Made by a program: the position numbers and the translations under genes. Below the pieces are notes generated by a model. It ran no database searches and was not told the DNA's origin. It saw nothing but the letters and a program-made list of their open reading frames with translations. Shown here piece by piece: positions 1 to 10,267 of a stretch of DNA of 64,000 bases; position 1 is the stretch's first letter, and each line of letters begins with the position of its first letter. Source of the DNA: Siphonodentalium dalli (Eukaryota > Mollusca > Scaphopoda > Gadilida > Siphonodentaliidae); NCBI GenBank assembly GCA_032622095.1, contig CP136066.1:226242961-226306960 (forward strand). The letters are read 5' to 3'.

Positions 1-2
1 AA

Positions 3-815
3 CGCGACTATGATGTCAAGCTCAACAACAGTTACTTCTGGGTTGGTGATATTGTGTATCTGTTGAACTCAGCCACAAAAGTGGGCCAGAGCTCCAAACT
101 ACAGCCCCCCTGGAAAGGTCCGTATTTGGTTACGAAGATGTTGTCTCCAGTGCTGGTCAGAATAAAGGATAGGAAGTCCGAAAGGGTTGTTCACCATGAT
201 CGGCTGAAGATATGCAGTGATGGGGTGGTGCCCATTTGGCTGAAGAGACTACGCCACAAGTATGTGTTTGAGCAGGATGAAGAGACACCAAAATTTACGA
301 AGCCCGAGGTACCTTGTCATGATGATTCACCCACTTCCCCAAATGGTCCAGATAATGTACCATCAAGCAGTGGACATCACCCTGGTGATGCCCCGGTAAT
401 ACCAGAGTTTCCTTTCGTCAGTGTACCTAGGCCAGATCCTATACAACTTGATTATGATGAGGTGGACGAAACACCGGTATCCCCGGAGTTTACACTTGGC
501 AGTGGTATGCAGACAACCAAGGCTATTAAGCACTCAGATGAGTTGGGTACCATATATCCAGAAGAATCAGACACAAGGACAGCTGTTGAAGATGGTAATC
601 ATACCGATATTATCCCCGAGCCGGTATCACCGGATCTGGGTCCAATACAACTATCCGGCAGTCAGTGCAATGCCGCCGGGATCACGGATAATGATCGATT
701 AGCTATCCCTACACCGGTATCCCCGGAGCTGGGTTGTATGCCACATTTTAGTAATGTCACCAGAAAGAGATCCATCAAACGACCTCAACATCTGGATGCC
801 TATGAATTGTATTAG
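3..815 (+). CDS. Ty3/gypsy-type retrotransposon Pol, C-terminal end of integrase (5' part outside window)
   Basis: The reading frame is open from the window edge to the TAG at 813-815, so this is the 3' end of a longer Pol ORF. The first ~70 residues contain WVGDIVYLL followed by PPWKGPYLVTKML and VVHHDRLK. This is the GPY/F chromodomain-like module that closes integrases of Ty3/gypsy elements and binds target DNA non-specifically. After it comes an acidic, proline-rich tail of ~170 residues with three degenerate copies of a TPVSPE(F/L)xLG motif, near nt 470-500, 625-650 and 710-735. The tail has no domain I recognise. Protease, reverse transcriptase, RNase H and the integrase core must lie upstream. 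The frame is intact where visible. The TatD-like ORF follows 77 bp (to the second ATG) downstream in another frame and probably belongs to the same element. Confidence 0.85.
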   Translation, partial: RDYDVKLNNSYFWVGDIVYLLNSATKVGQSSKLQPPWKGPYLVTKMLSPVLVRIKDRKSERVVHHDRLKICSDGVVPIWLKRLRHKYVFEQDEETPKFTKPEVPCHDDSPTSPNGPDNVPSSSGHHPGDAPVIPEFPFVSVPRPDPIQLDYDEVDETPVSPEFTLGSGMQTTKAIKHSDELGTIYPEESDTRTAVEDGNHTDIIPEPVSPDLGPIQLSGSQCNAAGITDNDRLAIPTPVSPELGCMPHFSNVTRKRSIKRPQHLDAYELY

Positions 816-865
816 ACTTAGTTAGATGGTGATGCGATTTGTAAATAAATGTATATTAATCATAA

Positions 866-2407
866 ATGTTTGTCTTTTTCTTATCAGTAGACATGGACGA
901 AGCTCTTTTCATCCCTGACTATGATGATACTTCTTCTGATAAACTGGATCGGGACGAAGCTTTTGTCATCTCTGGTTATGACGATATTTCTTCAGATGAT
1001 AAATTGGGCATGGACAAAGCCCTGTTCACCCCGGTTTATGATGATATATCATCTGATGATAAAGAAAATGAACCAACCTATGAAGAAGGTCCTACTTCAT
1101 CCTCCAAGGGAGTGCGGTGTCCGGTTTGCCTAAACAAATATGTACACTTGAAGCGACATGTGATATCGGCTCACCTTCCCTGGTTCTTTGCTCCTCAAAC
1201 TGCCTGCTGGATATGTAACAAACAATACGTCCAGCTGAATCTTCTCCAGCAGCATGTATTAAGAGCGCATCCAACAACATATCCTGCTTGTGACACATTT
1301 AATGACGACCAAATAATGCCATGGAGTAGAAGGATGCTAGGCTGGTTCTTTAAACTTAGGAGTATGGTTTCTAAGGATCCAATCGTAAAGGTCCGGAAAC
1401 AGGAATCTATCGACGCTGAATTGAGTCTCATTCTTGTAAGAATAGCTACAGAAGAGTTTGCAGCAATGTTCGGTGTTGACAAAATTCCTGCATCTATGTT
1501 CCATTGGCGCACGGCAGTGTCCATGCTATCGGACCTTTCTGTAGAAGGAAAAGCATTGGCAAAGGTAGGAGAATGGTCTCTTCTCAACATCACCAATTTC
1601 GTTCCAGCACATCCTCTGGTGGACGGCCACTTCCATTTGGACATGTTGATGGTGAGGCATGGGGTTACCCATCTAGGCAGCCTTCAACATTCTAGTGACA
1701 ATGACCTTCGTCTAGCCGTTGCAAACTTTTGCTGGCCCCGTCATTGGGACAAAGCAGGTCGAAATCGAGAGGAGAATGTTGTATCCACTATTGGCCTGCA
1801 CCCACGAGTTGTCGGATTCGAAAATGGAAGGAAAATGGATAGATTTCTTTGTGATTTGGAAGAGAGAATTGACAATGGTGCATTCGTGGCGATCGGTGAA
1901 TGTGGCTTGGACTACAGTGGTGAACCGGGTCCAAAGGAAATTGCGTCACAGAAGCATATCTTCGAGAGGCAACTGAGAATGGCTGATACTCGGAACCTAC
2001 CAGTTGTGATTCATTGCAGAGGAGCTGGTTTGGTTTGGGATGATTGTGAGAACATAATGAAATCCAATCTTTACAGGCATCATGAAATATACTTTCATTG
2101 CTTTACTGGATCTGTTGAGATGTATACTAGGCTCTCCAGTCATTTTCACCATATTTTCTTTGGACTCTCACCGCTGATCACCAGAAGGAGTGATGCCCTG
2201 GTCTCACTAGTGAGAACAATGAATGTCAATCACATGATCACAGAAACTGATTCACCATATCTGAAGCCACAGGGAACCGAGGAATACAGCACCCCATTTT
2301 CTGTGAGACATGTAGTCAACGAGGTAACCAACATTAAGAATCTTCCTGCATCTATAGTATGTGCCATATCTCTTAAAAATGTACATGCTCTTTTCCGGCG
2401 GGAGTAA
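866..2407 (+). CDS. Zinc-finger/TatD-type metallo-hydrolase ORF carried by the retrotransposon
   Basis: The ORF has 513 codons from the ATG at 866, or 504 from the ATG at 893. Residues 10-70 hold three acidic repeats built on a YDDISSDDK theme. Two C2H2-like fingers follow (C85, C88, H94/H98/H103; C114, C117, H130, H135). The C-terminal ~260 residues form a TatD family TIM-barrel nuclease with every expected motif in order: HFHLD (metal-binding HxH, about 255-257), GLHP (~311), GECGLDY (metal-bridging Glu, ~345), IHCRG (~382), HCFTG (~411) and ETDSPYL (~459). TatD enzymes are Mg-dependent 3'-5' DNases/phosphodiesterases. Nothing in the active site looks broken. A pyrimidine-rich tract ending in ATCAG at 870-887 would make a good splice acceptor just before the second ATG, so this ORF may be expressed from a spliced subgenomic RNA. 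Its place between Pol and a probable LTR argues for an accessory gene of the element; a chance neighbouring host exon is the alternative. Confidence 0.85.
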   Translation: MFVFFLSVDMDEALFIPDYDDTSSDKLDRDEAFVISGYDDISSDDKLGMDKALFTPVYDDISSDDKENEPTYEEGPTSSSKGVRCPVCLNKYVHLKRHVISAHLPWFFAPQTACWICNKQYVQLNLLQQHVLRAHPTTYPACDTFNDDQIMPWSRRMLGWFFKLRSMVSKDPIVKVRKQESIDAELSLILVRIATEEFAAMFGVDKIPASMFHWRTAVSMLSDLSVEGKALAKVGEWSLLNITNFVPAHPLVDGHFHLDMLMVRHGVTHLGSLQHSSDNDLRLAVANFCWPRHWDKAGRNREENVVSTIGLHPRVVGFENGRKMDRFLCDLEERIDNGAFVAIGECGLDYSGEPGPKEIASQKHIFERQLRMADTRNLPVVIHCRGAGLVWDDCENIMKSNLYRHHEIYFHCFTGSVEMYTRLSSHFHHIFFGLSPLITRRSDALVSLVRTMNVNHMITETDSPYLKPQGTEEYSTPFSVRHVVNEVTNIKNLPASIVCAISLKNVHALFRRE

Positions 2408-2441
2408 AATCGTCAGAGGGATCTATGTTTTTAACTTGCAC

Positions 2442-2998
2442 TGGTGGAGGACTTATGTTTTTAGATGAACTGTTTTTGCACCTGACACTTTCATGTGTAC
2501 CTGAACATGAAATAGCTGATAATCGACATAGCAGACTCACATGGATCAACTCAACACAGGAGTGACATTTTGTACCCGGTATCTCTGGGTTGCAAAATGT
2601 CGATAGACATCAGAATAATGACAGGATGATCCTCTGAATTGAGTATATATGGCCAAGGATCAGTTCCATCCTCAGATTATGGCAAGAATTGTGACCACAT
2701 GTTCTTATGTTTGGTGGGTATTCGTGTGCACATGTCCCGATGTCGCGGGGACATGGTGAATCCTTGTACGTGTGTCCCGGTATCTCTGGGATGATTTGCT
2801 AGTTTCTGGGAGATGCTTCCAAACAAAAAAAAACAATAAAACGGAGGGAAGTGTTGTGAAATGGACCACATAAAATAATGCTCTGGATGTGTACTGATGT
2901 TTATGCTGCAAAACCGGAAGTGAAGCGTTTTCTGGCACTTGGAATTCAAACTTGAAGCTGATAGATACGTTCTCATCAATTTAAGCTGTCCAAGTCAT
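2442..2998 (+). mobile_element. Probable polypurine tract and 3' LTR of the Ty3/gypsy element
   Basis: Non-coding DNA directly follows the TatD ORF. A purine run (GGTGGAGGAC, 2442-2452) could prime plus-strand synthesis. The following ~540 bp contain a TATA-like stretch at 2644-2650 and an AATAAA at 2835-2840, as expected for an LTR that starts and ends transcripts. A motif with CCCGGTATCTCTGGG recurs near 2577 and 2777. The exact ends (a TG..CA unit of roughly 2453-2997) are inferred, because the 5' LTR and the target duplication lie outside the window. Confidence 0.45.
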
Positions 2999-3010
2999 CA
3001 CAAACTAGGT

Positions 3011-3115
3011 AATTATACGTTATATAGTTATAATAACCATATACTTACCTTCACGAAGTGTTATAGACACTTCAATATCGTGAAGGAATTGGCACGCGTA
3101 ATTATTATAACTTAG
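3011..3115. repeat. Imperfect inverted repeat
   Basis: A nested hairpin: CCTTCACGA pairs with TCGTGAAGG around AAGTG-TTATAGA-CACTT (3048-3086). AT-rich outer arms (3011-3035 and 3098-3115) extend the pairing. It sits just outside the presumed LTR end. No gene is visible. Confidence 0.4.
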
Positions 3116-4640
3116 CGAACTCATTATAATACATTTTACCCCATGGCCATATTGTTTAAAAGACGTCCCCCTAACGCATAATCAACTCACAACGTATCAA
3201 TATCCTTACTATAACATACATATATCCCTCGTGTAACACTAATTTCCCAAATTTAACACTAGAAAGGTTACTATTATCCAAACCAGAAAAATAGTTCGAG
3301 ATGAAAGACAAACATAACCAATTAAATATTATGTATATCGTGTGATATATTTCCGCGGCAAAGAAAAGAGAAAAATTATTAAATGCCACAGGCATGTCCT
3401 CTGGATAACTATTGTTGTATTTACTGTAACGGCCACTCGATTTGAGTTAGATCGTACACGGAATCATGTTGCAACCGAAGGAATAACTAATAAAAAGTAA
3501 CAGTCTCGTTATAATTGATGTTTTCTCCCGGCTATCATGGTTTCGTGACAATCACATGAAATGCAAAATCGACTTACAACATAAGAACATCTTTAATGTA
3601 ACATAAACATATCTTTCATGTAACGGAAATTCAAAACATCGACGCACGAAAATGATAATATTTTCCAAATCAAACACATTTTGTAATCTGAAAGAAGAAC
3701 AAGACCCCAGTTACACCCTCTAGATATTTCAGCTTGGTGTTGCGTGTGTTCACGCACAAGCAGCCTCTGTAAACAGCAGCCTTCCCATTTCGTTACAGTA
3801 TTGGTCTCTCCTGTAACGTTTTGGCCTGTTACAGCAGAGAACGTTACAGTAGAGATGTACAGACCATTCTGGTCACGGCATTCAATGTGTTCTCCCTCCA
3901 GTATGGCGAAAATAGGGAAATATAAAATACACCACAGTGGCTTCGGAACCATTTATTTGAAATATAATTATACATATGTTATAGCGAACAAACATGCGTT
4001 ATTTAAAAGACGACTTTGAAAAGTACGCGAGGGGGTCAACCTACCTATTATATAATTGTGTTATCGCAAGTTGTTTTTTGATTCAGACGACATGCGTTTC
4101 CGATATTGTGACATACACAGCGTCACGGGACACAAAATGCGGAGATTATAAATATCAGGGATACGTCATTATGTCAAGTAAATAGCACTTCGTTACATGA
4201 GAGACAAAATGCTGAGGTACAAAGTTTCTGAGCAATTTTCACTTAGTTAAGTTCAATCTTGGGTGGTGTATATGTGACAGTAGTTCATATCAAGAACTAA
4301 ACTAATGATATGCCCGAGGATTTTCTCGGTGGCATGTAGTTAATATATCGAAATTTCGATTTTAGCCTGTAAAATTTTCCTGGGGACAGGCCAATGAATG
4401 AGCCCATTACATACATATATACCCGAACATCACGCTTATTTGTGTGTGCATGTTATGACAGTGATGGAGATGCACACTGGGAACAATAGTTGGGATCCGC
4501 ACGTTGCATTATGCACTCATCATCCACCGAGGACATAAATTTTGACCAAAATTGATATTGACTCATAAATGTTTTAACATTATCTAAATGCGGTAACAAA
4601 CACAACAACCAGTGGCGTATATATATAGCAACAGGGGGTA
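3116..4640. other. Non-coding stretch with scattered GTTAC/GTAAC motifs
   Basis: No convincing gene. Several copies of a CATGTAAC/GTTACATG word occur in both orientations (near 3597, 3618, 3782-3850 and 4192). They suggest a decayed inverted-repeat element of about 600 bp, but the arms are too diverged to delimit by eye. The overlapping ORFs on both strands at 3593-4019 have no recognisable domain. Confidence 0.3.
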
Positions 4641-4804
4641 TTTATAAACAATGTTATGCATATCTACTGGTTTATGCCCGTATAGTATTGAGATCATACC
4701 CCACTCATTCAAAAGATGGCCGCGATCTGTTTGATGCTCGGACCTGCTCTGACGGGGAACTTTATAACAGTGAACAGCATATACATCACTCAGAATATAT
4801 ATTG

Positions 4805-4920
4805 TTGTCCAGGGACGTGGCTAGAGGGTCTCCGTGGGGGGGGGGGGTGTCCACCTTGGAGAATTCCAACTGCATCCCACCCCCCCTTGAATCAGACCAA
4901 ATACAAGTGCCTAATATATA
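4805..4920. repeat. Dispersed repeat with poly-G tract
   Basis: The segment with a G11 tract and TGTCCACCTTGGAGAATTCCAACTGCA-like sequence resembles 31021-31110 (GTGTCCACTTTTAAATTTCTAACTGCACACCCTCCCC). The two share the order CTAGAGGGTCT / GGGGGTGTCCAC / CTAACTGCA / CCCTCCCC. It is probably a piece of a dispersed element of unknown class. Confidence 0.4.
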
Positions 4921-4971
4921 GCCGATGCTAGTATGACTATATATAGTTATGACCCATGGTTCTATATACCC

Positions 4972-4994
4972 GGGTTCGAAAATTAAGTGGGCCA
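4972..4994. repeat. Terminal remnant of MITE family B
   Basis: TTCGAAAATTAAGTGGGCC is the terminal repeat of family B (see 10268-10720), here directly abutting the TTAA used by the next MITE. The terminal TTAA of an older B copy therefore appears to have been the target for the A copy at 4999. Confidence 0.6.
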
Positions 4995-4998
4995 TTAA

Positions 4999-5390
4999 CC
5001 CTTTACCCAACAAAACGGCCAAAACCGGCCAAATAAAGCTTCAACAGCCTAAAATATCTTCGGTCTGTCTCAATAGAACCATACAAATATGGATATCATT
5101 GGAACCGGCTCCTTGACCACATTGTGATAGTTACAGTTATGCCCTGTGCCAATGCATTCTCTTATATATGCGATTCGACCATAGGTCGCCTCGCATATAT
5201 AAGAGAATGCATTGGCTTAAAAAAAATCTTTTTTTAACACTTTTTACCATTTTTTCTTACATTCTTTAACAATTTTATAATTTTTAATGTGTTAAGCCAA
5301 TGCATTCTCTTATATATGCGAGGCGACCTATGGTCGACTCGCATATATAAGAGAATGCATTGGCACAGGGCCCTTCTGTTGGGTAAAGGG
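4999..5390 (+). mobile_element. MITE A copy 1 (piggyBac-like, TTAA target)
   Basis: TTAA (4995-4998 and 5391-5394) flanks termini CCCTTTACCCAACA and TGTTGGGTAAAGGG. A TTAA duplication with 5'-CCC termini is the hallmark of piggyBac-type elements. Inside are two copies of a ~70-bp palindromic core (about 5141-5218 and 5292-5366) whose arms read GCCAATGCATTCTCTTATA and its complement around a GTCGACC/GGTCGCC loop. The cores are separated by an AT-rich spacer. There is no coding capacity, so the copy is non-autonomous. Confidence 0.85.
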
Positions 5391-5394
5391 TTAA

Positions 5395-5660
5395 GGCTAA
5401 TCTCGTTAATCTTAATTGACATCTGTCTTTCCTCCAGAAAGCGCACGCGAAGCTGCCCACCTATAGGCACGATGCCAAAAGAAATAAAATTTCTCCCTGG
5501 TAATTAATGCAATCGGCCCATTCGAAGATCCCGGGGTTAGCCCCCCAAATCACTTCATCATCAATGCAATCGCATATCGGATCACAAAAAAAGCCTGCAA
5601 TCTCTACCTGGGACCAACCCTATACTGTGAAATGGATTATTGAGCTAAAGACTTTATCAA
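5395..5660. other. Non-coding stretch, no feature recognised
   Basis: A short unique-looking segment between MITE A1 and the 34-bp array. No gene or repeat was recognised. Confidence 0.4.
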
Positions 5661-6927
5661 CAAATAAATATAGTCCATGCCTTGTTTGTTCAATGATATA
5701 AATATATTCCATGCCTTGTTTGTTCAATGATATAAATATATTCCATGTCTTGTTTGTTCAATGATATAAATATATTCCATGCCTTGTTTGTTCAATGATA
5801 TAAATATATTCCATGCCTTGTTTGTTCAATGATATAAATATATTCCATGCCTTGTTTGTTCAATGATATAAATATATTCCATGTCTTGTTTGTTCAATGA
5901 TATAAATATATTCCATGCCTTGTTTGTTCAATGATATAAATATATTCCATGCCTTGTTTGTTCAATGATATAAATATATTCCATACCTTGTTTGTTCAAT
6001 GATATAAATATATTCCATGCCTTGTTTGTTCAATGATATAAATATATTCCATGCCTTGTTTGTTCAATGATATAAATATATTCCATGCCTTGTTTGTTCA
6101 ATGATATAAATATATTCCATGCCTTGTTTGTTCAATGATATAAATATATTCCATGCCTTGTTTGTTCAATGATATAAATATATTCCATGCCTTGTTTGTT
6201 CAATGATATAAATATATTCCATGCCTTGTTTGTTCAATGATATAAATATATTCCATACCTTGTTTGTTCAATGATATAAATATATGCCATGCCTTGTTTG
6301 TTCAATGATATAAATATATTCCATGCCTTGTTTGTTCAATGATATAAATATATTCCATGCCTTGTTTGTTCAATGATATAAATATATTCCATGCCTTGTT
6401 TGTTCAATGATATAAATATATTCCATGCCTTGTTTGTTCAATGATATAAATATATTCCATGCCTTGTTTGTTCAATGATATAAATATATTCCATGCCTTG
6501 TTTGTTCAATGATATAAATATATTCCATGCCTTGTTTGTTCAATGATATAAATATATTCCATGCCTTGTTTGTTCAATGATATAAATATATTCCATGCCT
6601 TGTTTGTTCAATGATATAAATATATTCCATGCCTTGTTTGTTCAATGATATAAATATATTCCATGCCTTGTTTGTTCAATGATATAAATATATTCCATGC
6701 CTTGTTTGTTCAATGATATAAATATATTCCATGCCTTGTTTGTTCAATGATATAAATATATTCCATGCCTTGTTTGTTCAATGATATAAATATATTCCAT
6801 GCCTTGTTTGTTCAATGATATAAATATATTCCATGCCTTGTTTGTTCAATGATATAAATATATTCCATGGCTTGTTTTGTTCAATGATATAAATATATTC
6901 CACGCCTTGTTTGTTCAATGATATAAA
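5661..6927. repeat. 34-bp minisatellite, about 37 units
   Basis: A head-to-tail array of TGATATAAATATATTCCATG plus CCTTGTTTGTTCAA (34 bp; successive TTCC words are exactly 34 bp apart). Units differ only by rare changes: C/T at CCATGCC, one ATGCC variant and one T insertion near 6870. The near identity implies recent expansion or ongoing homogenisation. The array ends within a unit at 6927. Confidence 0.95.
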
Positions 6928-7324
6928 GTTCCCTGTCAGCATCAACGGTTCTGTACTGGTGGAGTATGATCTATCTCTACGGGTGTTCACCAGAGTCGTG
7001 ATTAATGACATGACCTAGGGGAGGGGAAGGCTGGCGAGGCGGGTGTCTCACAATTTGGCCAAACTGTTCAACTGTTGGAACTTTTAAATTTCAGATAAAA
7101 ATTTTTTTTTAAACTTGGCTGATAGTTTGATTTCCGAACTAGTTATTTAGCGTAAATTTTATTTTTTAACCAAATTTCGGATATATTCTATACTTCAACC
7201 ACAAATTATCGGGTTGAAAAGCTTGAGGTAATTAAATGAGCCAGTTGGAGATTCTGCTCTATAAGATCTTCAGAGAGGGACTTAGAAGTGGTATATAATT
7301 TAATAACATAACGATTAAACGATA
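6928..7324. other. Non-coding stretch, no feature recognised
   Basis: AT-rich sequence between the 34-bp array and the long-TIR element. No gene or repeat was recognised. Confidence 0.4.
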
Positions 7325-7326
7325 TA

Positions 7327-9807
7327 GTCCGGTCGCCAAACACCCGGAATTCACGAATGCTTGTTTTCGCGTATAAAGTTTTTTTCTCTGCGGATTTTGT
7401 AAATTCAGGTATCCGACATCAAGATTTTATCGGCTGGCCATCTGTCAGCCTTGAGCAATTTTTTTTATAGCACCCTAAAAAGTATACCCCCCCCCCCAGA
7501 TTTCCCCAGACGTAAAACCAGTTACTTGAAATTTGTTGCAAATTCACATGACTAATCTAGTAAAATGTATATATTTTCATGAAGCTAAGACATAATGACA
7601 CTATTTTGGGCCAAAATTGAAACTCACCATCCAAGATGGCCACCAAAATGGCCGCCGGAAGTTGAAAATATGACATTTTTTCTCAAATATCTTCTAGATC
7701 AGTTCATGCTGTTTGGAACTGGTTGAGTAATATGACTTTATTTTGTATTTTGTATATTAACTGATCATTGGAGCAATTAAATATGCAATTATTGGGGTCC
7801 TATCCGCTTGTGATCCCTCAAAAATTCGATTTTACAGAACGAGGTATAAAATTTTACAAAAAATCACAACTGGGATTCTAGTCATATTTCAACAAGAAAT
7901 GAACAGAAGGTTGCATTTAAGTGAGGCATACCTATGAATATTCCAACTCACTGGAACCAAAATTCTTACTTTGGCTCAAAATGGCCGCCAAAATATGGAA
8001 AATGATAAATATTGCCCTAGGGTGTCCTGCAATCGCTTACAAGTTGTGGTTGATGTACAAAATTAGCTATTATGCCTTGAATACATTGAATACTAACATA
8101 TCTGCTGCACCATGGTTAATTGTTACTGTTGCCACCACTGACATCACCAAAAATATTGGACTTTTCTCTCAAAAACTTGACATAAATATCGGCAAAAATT
8201 AACTTTTCAGGTTTGGACCATTTTGTCTTGTAATATGTAACTATCTTTGGATTGAAAGGTGTTTATTGTATTGGTTTATCTTAAATGTGTCACACTATGG
8301 TGTTTATAGACCAAATTGCTCAAGATGGCTTCCAAAATGGCAACCAAATTAGTAAAAGTTATTTTTTTACATATATCATTATGACATTATATATATAACA
8401 TTATTCTCTGCGTTATCCGAAAATGTAGCAAATTGTGACTCACTTGGTTATTATACGTGTTAGTTAATTAACTGACAACTAAATGTTCTATTATGGTTGT
8501 CCCAGTTCCGTATGGGGCATGACAAATTCATTTTAAACTATGACAATTTGCGGAGAACCTCTTTTGTGATTCTGACCATATTATTGAAAGGAAATGGGCA
8601 GAACTTTGAGACGGAACTGAGATGAAACATAATATATGGCTCTTCTGGTCCATTATGATAAACCAATATCAACTGGATACAGGATGGATACCAAGATGGT
8701 AGACAGGGAGTTACTCTATGTGAAGTGGATAGGTATACATGGAGTTAATGTATGTCATGAATGATGTGAATATGTATACAATGAGTGACTATCTGGTTAT
8801 GAGTGTGTTGTCCATAGTGAGATGTATGGGTATACAGGGAGAGGTCATGGTCATGTGTGGGGTGAATCGGTATGCATTGAGTGACTGTATGGTGTATGGT
8901 AACTATGGTTGTGTGTATCCTGTACGGGTGCACCTTGTGTGCCTGTATGAACATTGATGTGGTGTATGGATGTAGCTACATGGTCATCTATGTATTGATT
9001 ATGTATATATGGAGTGACTGTAAGGTCATGGGTGAGATGTACATGTGTTTCTGTATGCTCACGAATGGGGTGTGTGGATAAATAGTGAGTGGTTTTATGG
9101 TTAGGGGTAATGTGTATGGTATACATATTCACCTCACCATTGGCCATATCACTCACTGTATCCTTATTTGTCACACCATAGCCGAATAGCCACTAAAGAT
9201 ATACTAATACACCCCAGCCATGTCAGTATAGTTATTCCATGTGAGCATATGCACATCATCCATGGCCATATAGCCACTCGCTATATACACATACACCTCG
9301 CCCATGACCATATAGCAACACGATTGTATATCCGCATAACCTACACATGAATGACCTTTTGCTGCTTCGTGCAGAGTGACGTAATCTTTCTCCAGATTAA
9401 AACAGCCTGTTACGAACAAATTGCTTATATACCGGCGTCAATGCACTTTACAAAACATTGCTTTCTTCACATTGTCATAATTCAACCATGGTCGGTTTAA
9501 TGTCCATGCGTCTTTGAATGTCCGTCTTGTGAAATAGTGTCATTATACCTTTAATAGCTTCATGAAAAAAAAAATATTTTACTAGATTAGTCATGTGAGT
9601 TTGGAATAAATCCCAAGTAACTGGTTTTACGTCTGTGAAAAAAATTGGGGGGGAGGGTATACTTTTTAGGGCGCTATAAAAAAAATTGCTCAAGGCTGAC
9701 AGATGGCCAGCCGATAAAATCTTGATGTCGGATACCTGAATTTACAAAATCCGCAGAGAAAAAAACTTTATACGCCAAAACACGCATCCGTGACCTGGCG
9801 GCCGGAC
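7327..9807. mobile_element. Long-TIR DNA element L (about 2.5 kb, non-autonomous)
   Basis: Inverted arms of about 275 bp (7327-7605 and 9523-9807) begin with AGTCCGG(T/C)CGCCA. They share long blocks such as GGATTTTGTAAATTCAGG and GCCAGCCGATAAAATCTTG. A TA dinucleotide lies just outside each end (7325-7326, 9808-9809), suggesting a TA target. Most of the interior is non-coding, with CCAAGATGGCCACCAAAATG-type words. A related interior segment without the TIRs is at 53150-53800. The superfamily is uncertain. Confidence 0.7.
8700..9350. repeat. Degenerate minisatellite inside element L, with strand switch
   Basis: Imperfect units of about 50-60 bp carry GTGAATATGTATAC, GAGTGACTRTATGGT and GTCATGGTCATGTGTG-like words. 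From about 9120 to 9350 the same words occur on the opposite strand (CCATATAGCCACT..ATACACATACACCTC), so the array is inverted within itself. The short ORFs in it are by-products of the repeat. Confidence 0.6.
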
Positions 9808-9877
9808 TAATAGGTTCTGGTCCATGGCTGGTCTCTGGTCGCCATATCAAATCCAGTCGTAAGTCGGGATTTTTTTA

Positions 9878-9957
9878 CCCTGTGCCAATGCATTCTCTTA
9901 TATATGCGAGTCGACCATATGTCGCCTCGCATATATAAGAGAATGCATTGGCCTAAC
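9878..9957. repeat. Isolated copy of the palindromic core shared by MITEs A, G and H
   Basis: CCCTGTGCCAATGCATTC and its complement form a ~70-bp palindrome (loop GTCGACCATATGTCGCC). Neither A nor G termini are visible around it, so this is a truncated MITE or an independently moved core. Confidence 0.75.
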
Positions 9958-10263
9958 AAGTTTTTACAATTTTAATAATTTGATCGTGTCGTTGTTCATG
10001 CTGTCCGTGCCCATACCGGGATTAATTACTTCGTTCAACATTCATGTAGGTGCAGATAACCAATATATACGGTGCGTCCACCATTGTCGACTTATAGTCC
10101 TTTGCTTCAATGGGAACAAGAGTGTATCGTACTTCGTCAGTGGTTTTTCTAGTGCATTGACAGAGCGAGACGTATCAGATCTTAGATGGAGAAACGTTCC
10201 GAAATTCAATTGGCTGCGACTTCCTTCTGAGTGATTTCCCCTTGGTTTATATGTCGAGAGTTA
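9958..10263. other. Non-coding stretch, weak ORF only
   Basis: Positions 9980-10234 are open for 84 codons on the plus strand (ending WRNVPKFNWLRLPSE). The composition is less AT-rich than the surroundings, but I see no domain, splice signal or polyadenylation signal and do not call it a gene. Confidence 0.25.
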
Positions 10264-10267
10264 TTAA

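Noticed and set aside
3593-4019. Overlapping ORFs on both strands (119 and 91 codons)
   Set aside because: No domain, no splice or start context, and a repeated GTTAC word explains the similarity between strands.
5661-6927. CRISPR-like array
   Set aside because: Units are contiguous with no spacers and the context is eukaryotic, so it is a minisatellite.
8739-9174. His/Thr/Tyr-rich ORFs
   Set aside because: They are translations of a degenerate minisatellite inside element L.
9980-10234. 84-codon ORF
   Set aside because: Reasonable composition, but no domain, no neighbouring exon and no transcription signals; could be a gene fragment.
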